Assembly (NCBI GenBank): GCA_031265005.1
Contig: JAISDD010000268.1
Coordinates: forward strand, 1-8,685
Direction: 5' to 3'
Length of the DNA: 8,685 bases
Source: Syntrophomonadaceae bacterium
Lineage (GTDB): Bacteria; Bacillota; Syntrophomonadia; Syntrophomonadales; Syntrophomonadaceae
The first letter of the stretch is position 1. The number at the start of each line of letters is the position of its first letter. The translations under genes and the position numbers were made by a program. Under the pieces are notes generated by a model, which was given only the letters and a program-made list of their open reading frames with translations, had not been told where the DNA came from and did not search any database. Below, one piece after another: positions 1-7,068 of the stretch.

Positions 1-362
1 TAATGGTGGACGATTCTATCGTGCGCGGCACCACCAGCAAGCAAATAGTTCAAATGCTCAGGGAAGCTGGCGCCGCTGAAGTCCATATGGCTGTCGCTTC
101 TCCACCTACCAAATATCCGTGTTATTACGGCATTGATACGGAGAAACCGGAGCAGCTGATAGCCAATTCCATGACGGAAAGAGAAATCGAGGATTTTATT
201 ACAGCCGACAGCCTGTATTATATTTCTAAAGAAGGCATGATAAAGAGTTTGCACAGTGACGAGTGTAACTTCTGTACAGCGTGTTTCAGCGGCAATTATC
301 CGTTTAAATATGAAAACAATAAAAATAGCAAAGGAAAAGATTTATGTTTAAAAAAAGTTTGA
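1..362 (+). CDS. purF: Amidophosphoribosyltransferase, C-terminal part (5' end outside window)
   Basis: This is the last roughly 120 residues of glutamine PRPP amidotransferase, which makes phosphoribosylamine from PRPP and glutamine as the first committed step of purine synthesis. The frame is open to base 1 (bases 1-2 finish a codon), so the Met codon at base 3 is internal. Visible are the PRPP-binding loop [11 protein letters not shown] at the very start, a conserved Cys in PCYYGID (residue 40 from base 3), and a C-x2-C-x2-C cluster (Cys88, 91, 94) followed by FSGNYP. Cysteines at these places fit the Bacillus-type enzyme, which carries a structural 4Fe-4S cluster. The N-terminal glutaminase domain must lie upstream. 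The family is about 470-480 residues long. The stop codon lies inside purM, giving a 19-base overlap. Family assignment is secure; presence of the cluster is inferred from the cysteines. Confidence 0.96.
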   Translation, partial: MVDDSIVRGTTSKQIVQMLREAGAAEVHMAVASPPTKYPCYYGIDTEKPEQLIANSMTEREIEDFITADSLYYISKEGMIKSLHSDECNFCTACFSGNYPFKYENNKNSKGKDLCLKKV

Positions 363-1378
363 ATTATAAGAAAGCCGGCGTGGATATAGATGCCGCCAGC
401 CAATCGGTGGAAATGATAAAAAAGTGGGTGAACTCAACCAAAAGAGCGGAGGTATTATCTGATATAGGTTCTTTTGGGGGATTATTTGCTTTAGACAGTT
501 CTAAATACCGGGAACCTGTTTTGGTATCGGGCGCGGACGGAGTAGGGACTAAACTGCGTATAGCTCAAATTTTAGGTGTTCACGATACGGTGGGAATTGA
601 TTTAGTTGCTATGTGTGTAAACGATATTTTAGCCAGCGGAGCGGAGCCGCTTTTCTTTTTAGATTACATTGCTCTGGGCAAACTCGATCCTCCCTTAGTA
701 GAATTGCTGGTGAAAGGGGTAAGCGACGGCTGCCGGCAGGCCGGATGCGCTTTGATCGGCGGAGAAACAGCGGAGATGCCCGGGTTTTATACGGAAGATG
801 AATATGATTTAGCAGGTTTTGCCGTGGGCGTGGTGGAGAAAGAAGAAATCATTACCGGCGAAAAAATTCAAAAAGGAGACATATTGATCGGGTTGCCTTC
901 ATCAGGCCTTCATTCTAACGGTTATTCGCTGGTCAGAAAAATATTTCCCCCGACGCGGTACCGCTTCAGTGACTACTATGAAGAACTGAAAAAGACTTTA
1001 GGGGAGGAACTGCTGCTCCCTACCAGAATTTACGTCGACAGTATACTGGATTTAATCAAAAATGTGAAAGTCAAAGGCCTGGCGAATATCACCGGCGGCG
1101 GGATAGTGGAAAATCTGGCGAGGATACTGCCTGCTGGGTTAGGAGCCAGTATTGACGAAAAAGCTATGCCCGACGCTTCTATTTTTAAGATGATTATGGA
1201 ACTGGGCAATGTAAACCAACAAGAAATGTACAGGACTTTTAATATGGGAATAGGCTACATAGCAGTGGTCGATGAACTTTATCAAGATAAAGCTGTAAAG
1301 AGATTGATTCAAAAAGGAGAATGTCCTATAATAATAGGCAGGGTTGATGAACAAGCCGGCGGAGTCAAAATCCAATGA
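344..1378 (+). CDS. purM: Phosphoribosylformylglycinamidine cyclo-ligase (AIR synthetase)
   Basis: PurM closes the imidazole ring, converting FGAM plus ATP to AIR in the cytoplasm. The 344-residue length is normal for a monofunctional enzyme. Family blocks are present in order: [11 protein letters not shown] (8-18), [13 protein letters not shown] (38-50), the nucleotide-binding [10 protein letters not shown] (62-71), [13 protein letters not shown] (84-96), [12 protein letters not shown] (99-110), [14 protein letters not shown] (134-147), [11 protein letters not shown] (155-165), [13 protein letters not shown] (186-198), [10 protein letters not shown] (249-258) and [10 protein letters not shown] (295-304). 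The ATG at 344 is chosen because the conserved N-terminal block starts only eight residues in and an AAAGGA ribosome-binding sequence precedes it. The start lies inside the end of purF and the stop overlaps the purN start, which suggests translational coupling on both sides. No odd residues were noticed. Confidence 0.98.
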   Translation: MFKKSLNYKKAGVDIDAASQSVEMIKKWVNSTKRAEVLSDIGSFGGLFALDSSKYREPVLVSGADGVGTKLRIAQILGVHDTVGIDLVAMCVNDILASGAEPLFFLDYIALGKLDPPLVELLVKGVSDGCRQAGCALIGGETAEMPGFYTEDEYDLAGFAVGVVEKEEIITGEKIQKGDILIGLPSSGLHSNGYSLVRKIFPPTRYRFSDYYEELKKTLGEELLLPTRIYVDSILDLIKNVKVKGLANITGGGIVENLARILPAGLGASIDEKAMPDASIFKMIMELGNVNQQEMYRTFNMGIGYIAVVDELYQDKAVKRLIQKGECPIIIGRVDEQAGGVKIQ

Positions 1379-2010
1379 TGAGAGTCAGAACTCCGGGACA
1401 GCTTAACGTGGGGATTTTAGCGTCAGGCCGCGGCAGCAACTTTGAAGCGATAGCTGATGCGATAGAAAGAGGAGATATAAGCGCGGAAATAAAACTTATC
1501 ATAAGTGATAAAGAAAACGCTCTTGTTTTGAAAAAAGGAGAAGAACGTAAGATCCCTGTTTTGTGCGTCAAGCCTGAGGATTTTGCTGACGCGGACACAT
1601 ATGAGAGGACATTAATCGAAGCGTTCCGCTCAGCTGAAGTGGAATTAGTCGCGCTGGCTGGTTATATGAGATTGGTAGGAGATGAATTTATTAATTCTTT
1701 TCCTTATCGTATCGTGAATATTCACCCGGCCCTTTTGCCTTCTTTCCGAGGGCTTCACGCCCAAAGACAAGCGCTGGAAGCGGGCGTCCGCTTCAGTGGT
1801 TGCACCGTGCATATGGTGGATCAGGGGATGGATACGGGACCGATTATTTTACAAGCGGTAGTTCCGGTTGACAAAGATGATGATGAGGAGAGTTTAGCAA
1901 ACCGTATTCTGGCGGAAGAACACAAAATTTACTGGCGCGCTTTGCGTTTGTATTGTGAAGGACGGCTTTATGTAGAGGGAAAAAGGGTTTTGATATCGGA
2001 AAAAGTATAG
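1375..2010 (+). CDS. purN: Phosphoribosylglycinamide formyltransferase (GAR transformylase)
   Basis: PurN transfers a formyl group from 10-formyltetrahydrofolate to GAR, giving FGAR. Its 211 residues match the small folate-dependent family. Visible are the N-terminal phosphate-binding loop ASGRGSNF (16-23), the folate-site segment LAGYMRLV (94-101), and the catalytic triad: Asn115 and His117 in [11 protein letters not shown] and Asp153 in GMDTGPI, the counterparts of E. coli Asn106, His108 and Asp144. The start overlaps the purM stop as ATGA, typical of termination-reinitiation. A second ATG follows directly at 1378. GGAG at 1361-1364 sits 10 bases before the first ATG and 13 before the second, so the first is slightly preferred. 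The product is upstream of the purH step, and both enzymes use formyl-folate. Confidence 0.97.
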   Translation: MMRVRTPGQLNVGILASGRGSNFEAIADAIERGDISAEIKLIISDKENALVLKKGEERKIPVLCVKPEDFADADTYERTLIEAFRSAEVELVALAGYMRLVGDEFINSFPYRIVNIHPALLPSFRGLHAQRQALEAGVRFSGCTVHMVDQGMDTGPIILQAVVPVDKDDDEESLANRILAEEHKIYWRALRLYCEGRLYVEGKRVLISEKV

Positions 2011-2014
2011 GAGG
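2009..2014 (+). promoter_or_regulatory. Ribosome binding site of purH
   Basis: A perfect AGGAGG lies seven bases before GTG at 2022 and uses the last two bases of the purN stop codon. It fixes the GTG as the purH start, supported by the conserved N-terminal block (ISVSDKRG) beginning only five residues in. Confidence 0.85.
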
Positions 2015-2021
2015 CAGTACG

Positions 2022-3536
2022 GTGAAACAAGCTTTAATCAGTGTATCTGATAAGAGAGGCGTTGTAGAATTTGCCCGGGAGTTAAAAGATTTGGGGTATG
2101 AAATTATTTCCACCGGAGGAACTTATAAGGCGTTGCTGGAAGAAGACGTAAAAGCGTCAAAAGTCAGTGAAATCACCGGTTTTCCAGAGATTTTAGACGG
2201 AAGAGTCAAAACATTGCATCCGAAAATTCATGGCGGAATTTTGTCTTTGCGTACGGAAGAACATAACAATCAACTAAAATATCATAGTATAGGGCATATC
2301 GATATAGTAACGGTCAATCTTTATCCTTTCGCGGAAACCGTCGCGAAACCTGGAGTCACTTTGGAAGAAGCTATAGAGAATATAGATATCGGCGGACCCA
2401 GTATGATACGTTCAGCCGCTAAAAATTACCGCAATGTAATAGTAGTAGTTAAACCTGAATATTATAAAACAGTTATAGACGAACTGAAAAACAAAGGGGA
2501 TTTAAGCTGCGAATTTCGCTTGCGGCTGGCTCTTGAGGCTTTCAGCCATACGGCGGTTTATGACGCGGCTATATATAATTATTTTAACCGATTGCAATGC
2601 GAAAGTTTTCCAGAACGGTTACTGCTGTTTTATGAAAAGGAATATCCTTTGCGTTATGGCGAAAATCCTCATCAATCAGCTTGTTTTTATAAAAGCACAG
2701 GGAGAGGATTACCAGAAGCCAAGCAATTAAACGGCAAAGAGCTTTCATACAATAATATAATGGATACCGAAGCGGCTTGGTCTTTAGTAAATGAATTTGA
2801 AAAGCCCGCTTGTGTTATCATTAAGCACAATAATCCATGCGGAGCGGCGGTGGGCGATAGCCTGCCGGACGCGTTTGATAACGCGTGGGCATGTGACCCG
2901 GTGTCGGCTTTTGGAGGGATTATCGCTTTTAATAGGAAAGTAGATTTGACAACAGCCGGTAAATTAGCGGAACCATTTTTGGAAGCGGTTATTGCTCCTG
3001 GATATGAAGATACAGCTTTGGCGCTGTTGCAGCAATCCAAAAAGAATTTACGGATTCTTAGCTTGGAAAACACGGCAGCATCTGAATGGACACTGCGTTC
3101 TGTGAACGGAGGACTGCTGATGCAAGAAGCTGATAATGTAAACGAGGATGAAAAAACGTGGAGTACAGTAACCGAAATCAAACCGGATATTTCCTGGTGG
3201 GATGATTTGCGTTTGAGCTGGAAAGTAGTTAAGCATGTCAAATCCAATGCGATTGTAGTGGTAAAAGACGGCGTGATAGGGATAGGCGCGGGACAAATGA
3301 ATAGAGTAGGGGCGGCGGCCATAGCTTTAGAGCAGGCCGGAGCCAATGCGAAAGGCGCTGTTTTGGCATCAGATGCTTTCTTTCCTTTCGCAGACTCAGT
3401 GGAACTGGCGGGGCGTTACGGGATAAAAGCGATTATTCAGCCGGGAGGTTCAATAAGGGACCAGGAGAGCATTGATAAGTGCAATGAATTGGGGATTGCT
3501 ATGATATTTACCGGGGTTCGTCATTTTAAACACTGA
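2022..3536 (+). CDS. purH: Bifunctional AICAR transformylase / IMP cyclohydrolase
   Basis: PurH carries out the last two steps to IMP: formylation of AICAR from 10-formyltetrahydrofolate, then ring closure. The 504 residues hold both domains. The N-terminal MGS-like cyclohydrolase domain has ISVSDK (6-11), STGGT (30-34), [13 protein letters not shown] (60-72), NLYPF (99-103) and [15 protein letters not shown] (121-135). The C-terminal transformylase domain has [11 protein letters not shown] (210-220), LSYNNIMD (241-248), the catalytic Lys268-His269 in [23 protein letters not shown] (292-304), [10 protein letters not shown] (408-417), [11 protein letters not shown] (419-429), SDAFFPFAD (450-458) and a terminal GVRHFKH. 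The start codon is GTG. PurH also recycles the AICAR released by histidine synthesis, whose genes follow about 1.6 kb downstream, so it is the metabolic hinge of this cluster. Confidence 0.98.
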   Translation: MKQALISVSDKRGVVEFARELKDLGYEIISTGGTYKALLEEDVKASKVSEITGFPEILDGRVKTLHPKIHGGILSLRTEEHNNQLKYHSIGHIDIVTVNLYPFAETVAKPGVTLEEAIENIDIGGPSMIRSAAKNYRNVIVVVKPEYYKTVIDELKNKGDLSCEFRLRLALEAFSHTAVYDAAIYNYFNRLQCESFPERLLLFYEKEYPLRYGENPHQSACFYKSTGRGLPEAKQLNGKELSYNNIMDTEAAWSLVNEFEKPACVIIKHNNPCGAAVGDSLPDAFDNAWACDPVSAFGGIIAFNRKVDLTTAGKLAEPFLEAVIAPGYEDTALALLQQSKKNLRILSLENTAASEWTLRSVNGGLLMQEADNVNEDEKTWSTVTEIKPDISWWDDLRLSWKVVKHVKSNAIVVVKDGVIGIGAGQMNRVGAAAIALEQAGANAKGAVLASDAFFPFADSVELAGRYGIKAIIQPGGSIRDQESIDKCNELGIAMIFTGVRHFKH

Positions 3537-3576
3537 GCGTAAAGGTGCAATAGAAAATAAAACCGAGGTTGATGAA

Positions 3577-4872
3577 ATGGGTAAAAAAGTATTGGTTATT
3601 GGCGCTGGCGGACGGGAGCACGCTTTGATCTGGAAATTATCTCAAAGCCCTTTGATAGAAAAAATCTATGCTGCTCCAGGTAATCCCGGGATAGGAAATT
3701 TGGCCGCGCTGGTGGACGTAGAAGCTGATGATGTGGAAAAACTGCTGATTTTTGCTAAAAAAGAATTGATAGATCTTACGGTGGTTGGCCCGGAAATACC
3801 GTTACTGGCAGGGGTGGTTGACAGTTTCGAGAAAGCGGGATTGAACATATTCGGGGCTACAGCCGCTGCGGCGCAAATTGAAGCCAGCAAAGCGTTTGCT
3901 AAAAATTTAATGCGTCAATATGATATACCGACTGCCGAATTTAGAGTATTCGATCAAATGGAACCGGCGCTGGAGTATGCGCGAACTTTTACGGAAAAAG
4001 GGCGTCCGGTAGTTATTAAAGCCGACGGTCTGGCTGCAGGAAAAGGAGTCGTCATAGCCGCGGATACCAAAGAAGCGGAAGCTGTTTTGGAAAATATGCT
4101 GCTTAGAGATGTTTTCGGGGATGCCGGGCGGACGGTTGTGGTGGAGGAATGCCTGCAAGGAGAAGAAGTAAGTTTTTTTGTTATATGCAACGGAAGCGAC
4201 TACCTTCCGGTAATGTCGGCGCAGGACCATAAAAGAGCGTTTGACGGCGACCAAGGCCCTAATACCGGAGGAATGGGCGCGTATGTGAATCCGCCTGTAT
4301 TTACTGATGAATTGCAAAAAAAAGTGGAAAAAGAAATAGTAGCTCCGGTTATTAAAGCGATGAACCAGGAAGGAAAACCTTTTCGCGGCGTTTTGTACGC
4401 GGGGTTGATGATAACGGACACTGGCCCCAAAGTTTTGGAGTTTAACGCTCGTTTCGGGGATCCGGAAACTCAAGTGCTTATGCCTATGCTGGCAAGCGAC
4501 TTATTCCCGGTATTAGAAACGGCTGCCAAAGGAGAAAGCTTTACTGACGTGAAAATGGAAATAAACAAAGGCGCTTGTCTGGGGGTAGTATTAGCGTCCG
4601 GAGGCTATCCGGGAACTTTTGCTAAAGGTATGGTCATCAGCGGACTGGAATCATTAGACCAAGATGCTCTGGTATTTCATGCCGGGACTAAAATAAGTAA
4701 AGGCGATTTAGTAACTAACGGAGGACGTGTCTTAACAGTGGTCTGCCGCGGAGCTGATCTTAAAGCAGCGGCTTTGAGAGCGTATCAGCAGATTAAACAC
4801 ATAAATTTTGAACATATGTATTATCGTAAAGACGTGGGAGAAAGAGTTTGGAAAAAAGTCCGGGGCGGATAA
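3577..4872 (+). CDS. purD: Phosphoribosylamine-glycine ligase (GAR synthetase)
   Basis: PurD joins phosphoribosylamine, the unstable PurF product, to glycine using ATP. The 431 residues fit the monofunctional family. The N-terminal domain has GAGGREHAL (9-17), AAPGNPG (32-38) and VVGPEIPL (69-76). The ATP-grasp domain has IKADGLAAGKGV (147-158), VVVEECLQGEEVSF (187-200), AQDHKRAFDGDQGPNTGGMGA (215-235) and the signature EFNARFGDPETQ (288-299). The C-terminal domain has VLASGGYPG (338-346) and YYRKDVG (415-421). ATG at 3577 follows GAGG (3565-3568) by eight bases, and the conserved N-terminus begins at once. A 40-base gap without obvious structure separates it from purH. It is the last purine gene here; the next gene starts 19 bases after its stop. 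Confidence 0.98.
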   Translation: MGKKVLVIGAGGREHALIWKLSQSPLIEKIYAAPGNPGIGNLAALVDVEADDVEKLLIFAKKELIDLTVVGPEIPLLAGVVDSFEKAGLNIFGATAAAAQIEASKAFAKNLMRQYDIPTAEFRVFDQMEPALEYARTFTEKGRPVVIKADGLAAGKGVVIAADTKEAEAVLENMLLRDVFGDAGRTVVVEECLQGEEVSFFVICNGSDYLPVMSAQDHKRAFDGDQGPNTGGMGAYVNPPVFTDELQKKVEKEIVAPVIKAMNQEGKPFRGVLYAGLMITDTGPKVLEFNARFGDPETQVLMPMLASDLFPVLETAAKGESFTDVKMEINKGACLGVVLASGGYPGTFAKGMVISGLESLDQDALVFHAGTKISKGDLVTNGGRVLTVVCRGADLKAAALRAYQQIKHINFEHMYYRKDVGERVWKKVRGG

Positions 4873-4877
4873 AGAAC

Positions 4878-4884
4878 AAGGAGG
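4878..4884 (+). promoter_or_regulatory. Ribosome binding site of the yerC-type gene
   Basis: A strong AAGGAGG sits seven bases before ATG at 4892. It decides the start: the same frame is open back to 4808 inside purD, but that extension has no comparable site, and homologous proteins begin near the residues encoded from 4892. Confidence 0.85.
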
Positions 4885-4891
4885 ACTGATC

Positions 4892-5200
4892 ATGGCTTTT
4901 GAACCGGTTTGGCGTTCTGCGGAAACCGACATTTTAGTTAAAGCTTTATTGTTTTTGCAAAATGAAGAAGATGTTAATAGATTTTTGGATGACCTTTGTA
5001 CGATTGCGGAGATAAAAGCTTTGGGGCAGAGGCTGGCTGTAGCGCAATTATTGACCAAAGAAGCCACATATAGTGCGATAGTTACAGCTACCGGAGCCAG
5101 TACCACTACAGTCAGCAGGGTAAAAAGGGCTCTAAACTATGGCTCTGACGGCTATAAAAGAGTTTTAACAAGGATGGACAAGGAGATTGTTTATGAATAA
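4892..5200 (+). CDS. yerC: YerC/YecD-type TrpR-family DNA-binding protein, candidate histidine regulator
   Basis: This 102-residue protein belongs to the small TrpR-related YerC/YecD family. Visible hallmarks are FLDDLCTIAEIKALGQRLAVAQLL (31-54, where the first helices end) and a helix-turn-helix at about 57-81, with ATYSAIVTATGAS leading to the recognition helix TTTVSRVKRAL, then NYGSDGYKRVL (82-92). It therefore probably binds DNA as a dimer. I recall comparative-genomic work proposing a TrpR-type regulator of this family (HisR) for histidine genes in Firmicutes. The position directly before hisZ, with an 8-base overlap, fits that role, but effector and operator cannot be read here. TrpR binds tryptophan; histidine as co-repressor is inference. 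Its start lies 19 bases after purD, so it is probably co-transcribed with the purine genes. Family is well supported, function moderately. Confidence 0.9.
   Translation: MAFEPVWRSAETDILVKALLFLQNEEDVNRFLDDLCTIAEIKALGQRLAVAQLLTKEATYSAIVTATGASTTTVSRVKRALNYGSDGYKRVLTRMDKEIVYE
5181..5185 (+). promoter_or_regulatory. Ribosome binding site of hisZ, inside the yerC-type gene
   Basis: AGGAG lies within the last codons of the upstream gene, seven bases before ATG at 5193. It argues against the in-frame TTG at 5187, which is only one base away from it. hisZ is therefore probably translated in coupling with the upstream gene. Confidence 0.8.
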
Positions 5201-6344
5201 ACGCCAAATTCCCAAAGGATTTCGGGATTTGCTGCCCCAGGAAGTCAAGACTAAAAGAGAGATTGAAAAAAGGTTTGCAGAATTATTGCAGAGTTATGGT
5301 TATGTGGAAATTATAACTCCGCTTCTGGAGCGTTTGGAGGTAATTGAAACCGGAACCGGTCACAATATCCGGGAGGACTTATTTTTATTGACAGACCGGG
5401 AGGGAGGAGTTCTTTCATTGCGGCCGGAAATGACGGTGCCTATTGCCAGGATGGCGGCTACTCATCTTAGGGATGAAAAATTTCCGCAAAGATTGTTCTA
5501 TATTGCCAATGTTTTTCGCTATGTTCAGCCTAATTTGGCGCATTACCGTGAGTTTTGGCAAGCAGGGATTGAGCTGCTGGGGGTAAACGGACCATGGGCC
5601 GACGCGGAAGTTATAAGTTTGGCGGTGAAGTCTTTGCTGGCAGTGGGGTTTAGCAACTTTAAAATAAGTATAAACCATATCGGAATAATCAACAGCGTTT
5701 TATCTGACAGCGGCCTTACGAAAGAACAGCGTGAACAAATCCGTGATTTGGTGGAGAAAAAGGATTTGGTCAGGCTGCATCAGATGTTGGATATCTTGCC
5801 GATAAAAGCGGAAAAAAAAGAAACTTTAGCTCAACTGCCGATACTGCACGGCAGCATAGATGTGATTAAAAAGATACCGTTCCTTGAAAAAAATTCTCAA
5901 GCTTTACAAGCCGCCGAGCAGTTGACAATGATTTATGAGGTGCTGCGGGACTGCGGAGTGGATAAATACATAGTGATAGACATGGGAGTGCTGAGAGGCT
6001 TGAATTACTATACCGGCGTAGTCTTTGAAGGGTATTCTCCCGAATTGGGTTATGGACTGTTAGGCGGAGGGCGTTATGATAATTTGATGGGACAGTTTGG
6101 GAATCCGGCTTCGGCAGTAGGATTTTCCATGGGTTTAGAAAGACTGGCTTTAGTAGTGCCTCAGCCGCCCGCCGGACCCCCGAGATATATAATAGGCGGA
6201 CATGATTTTATGAAAATGCATCTGCGGGCTGAAACTCTAAGACAGCAGGGATTTATTGCCGAATTAGATTTGGAAGGATTGTCAAAAGAAAGTTTTCTGG
6301 ATAAATGGAAGGAGCAAAACCGGGAATTATTATTCCTTGGTTAA
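5193..6344 (+). CDS. hisZ: ATP phosphoribosyltransferase regulatory subunit
   Basis: HisZ is a histidyl-tRNA-synthetase paralogue that forms a hetero-octamer with short HisG and is needed for its activity and histidine feedback. The 383 residues contain the class II core: IPKGFRDLLP (6-15), LRPEMTVPIAR (76-86), FRYVQPNLAHYREFWQAG (108-125), RGLNYYTGVVFEGY (268-281), GGGRYDNLM (291-299) and VGFSMGLERL (309-318). It is shorter than true histidyl-tRNA synthetases (about 420-430 residues). The tail (about 331-383) resembles only the beginning of an anticodon-binding domain and stops at LLFLG. Direct linkage to hisG and to a HisG lacking its own regulatory domain makes HisZ far more likely than a synthetase. 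ATG at 5193 is preferred over TTG at 5187 on ribosome-site spacing. It overlaps the preceding gene by 8 bases. Confidence 0.95.
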   Translation: MNKRQIPKGFRDLLPQEVKTKREIEKRFAELLQSYGYVEIITPLLERLEVIETGTGHNIREDLFLLTDREGGVLSLRPEMTVPIARMAATHLRDEKFPQRLFYIANVFRYVQPNLAHYREFWQAGIELLGVNGPWADAEVISLAVKSLLAVGFSNFKISINHIGIINSVLSDSGLTKEQREQIRDLVEKKDLVRLHQMLDILPIKAEKKETLAQLPILHGSIDVIKKIPFLEKNSQALQAAEQLTMIYEVLRDCGVDKYIVIDMGVLRGLNYYTGVVFEGYSPELGYGLLGGGRYDNLMGQFGNPASAVGFSMGLERLALVVPQPPAGPPRYIIGGHDFMKMHLRAETLRQQGFIAELDLEGLSKESFLDKWKEQNRELLFLG

Positions 6345-6375
6345 ACTTATGTGAAAAACATGACTGGAGGTATAA

Positions 6376-7032
6376 ATGGACCAGGATTATTTAACTGTAG
6401 CCCTTTGCAAAGGCAGCTTATTAAAATCTACCTGCCGTTTATTTGACGCGGTTGACCTGCCGGTAGGAGGCGTCATAGAGGAAAGCCGCAATATGGTGTT
6501 CAGCTTTCCCGAGCGTAAAATTAAATATATCATGTGCCGGCCCACCGATGTGCCTACTTATGTAGAACAAGGCGCGGCGGATTTGGGAGTCGTCGGCAAA
6601 GACGTTATAGTGGAGCAGCGCAAAGACGTTTTTGAAATGATAGATTTGGGTTTTGGGTATTGCCGTTTTGTGGTGGCCGGACCTGAGTACCTCGCCGGAA
6701 TCGGGGTCAAAGATTTGAATTATAAAAGGGTGGCTACTAAATTCCCGGTGGTGGCGGAATCTTTTTTCAGAGATTTGGGCTTGCAGGCGGAAATAATCAA
6801 ATTGCACGGCAATGTGGAGTTGGCACCGATTATGGGCTTGGCGGACGTGATCGTAGATTTGGTTTCCACGGGCAAGACCCTGAAAGAAAATCATTTATTG
6901 GAATTAGCGCCTATTATGGATTCTACCGCCCGCCTGATTTGCAATATGGTCAGCTACCGGACAAAATATGATATGATTCAGCCGCTGCTGGAAAAATTAA
7001 ATGAAAAAGTGCCGGCAATTGCGGGAAAATAG
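6376..7032 (+). CDS. hisG: ATP phosphoribosyltransferase, short-form catalytic subunit
   Basis: HisG condenses ATP and PRPP to phosphoribosyl-ATP, the first and feedback-controlled step of histidine synthesis. At 218 residues it is the short form, lacking the C-terminal ACT-like regulatory domain of the roughly 300-residue enzymes, which agrees with hisZ immediately upstream. Visible are VALCKGSLL (8-16), CRPTDVPTYVEQGAADLGVVGKD (54-76), RVATKFP (118-124), and the family PRPP signature ending DLVSTGKTL (161-169), where the pattern from Glu148 onward fits exactly. ATG at 6376 follows TGGAGG (6365-6370) by five bases. The 31-base gap after hisZ contains no convincing regulatory element. HisG competes with PurF for PRPP and spends ATP made through the purine genes in the same cluster. 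Confidence 0.97.
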   Translation: MDQDYLTVALCKGSLLKSTCRLFDAVDLPVGGVIEESRNMVFSFPERKIKYIMCRPTDVPTYVEQGAADLGVVGKDVIVEQRKDVFEMIDLGFGYCRFVVAGPEYLAGIGVKDLNYKRVATKFPVVAESFFRDLGLQAEIIKLHGNVELAPIMGLADVIVDLVSTGKTLKENHLLELAPIMDSTARLICNMVSYRTKYDMIQPLLEKLNEKVPAIAGK

Positions 7033-7068
7033 GTTTTTGTTCGAAAAGAAAGGAAAGGAAGTGAAAAT

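Noticed and set aside
2687..3346. Antisense open frame of 219 residues opposite purH.
   Set aside because: It lies wholly opposite a strongly conserved gene and its translation shows no recognisable domain. It is explained by codon bias of the sense gene.
3537..3576. The 40-base purH-purD gap, checked for a terminator or promoter.
   Set aside because: No GC-rich hairpin with T-run and no clear -35/-10 pair; it holds only the purD ribosome binding site.
3907..4473. Antisense open frame of 188 residues opposite purD.
   Set aside because: Low-complexity His/Arg/Phe-rich translation without domain features, opposite the ATP-grasp coding region.
4774..4805. Possible promoter inside the purD 3' end: TTGAGA (4774-4779) and CATAAA (4800-4805).
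   Set aside because: The spacer is 20 bases and the -10 match only four of six; no better pair was found by eye. Too weak to report as a feature, though an internal promoter remains possible.
4808..4891. In-frame N-terminal extension of the yerC-type gene starting within purD.
   Set aside because: It overlaps purD, lacks a good ribosome binding site, and adds 28 residues absent from the family. AAGGAGG points to ATG 4892.
4732..5106. Antisense frame of 124 residues crossing the purD/yerC junction.
   Set aside because: Considered because it spans a gap, but the translation is Ser/Ala-rich without family motifs and opposes two real genes.
5187..5192. TTG codon two codons upstream of the hisZ ATG as an alternative start.
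   Set aside because: Only one base lies between it and the AGGAG; the ATG at 5193 has normal seven-base spacing.
6349..6361. Small inverted repeat ATGT/ACAT with a five-base loop between hisZ and hisG.
   Set aside because: A four-base AT-rich stem is too weak for a terminator or attenuator, and no U-run follows.
6439..6894. Antisense open frame of 151 residues opposite hisG.
   Set aside because: It lies fully within hisG and has no recognisable motif; a shadow of the sense frame.
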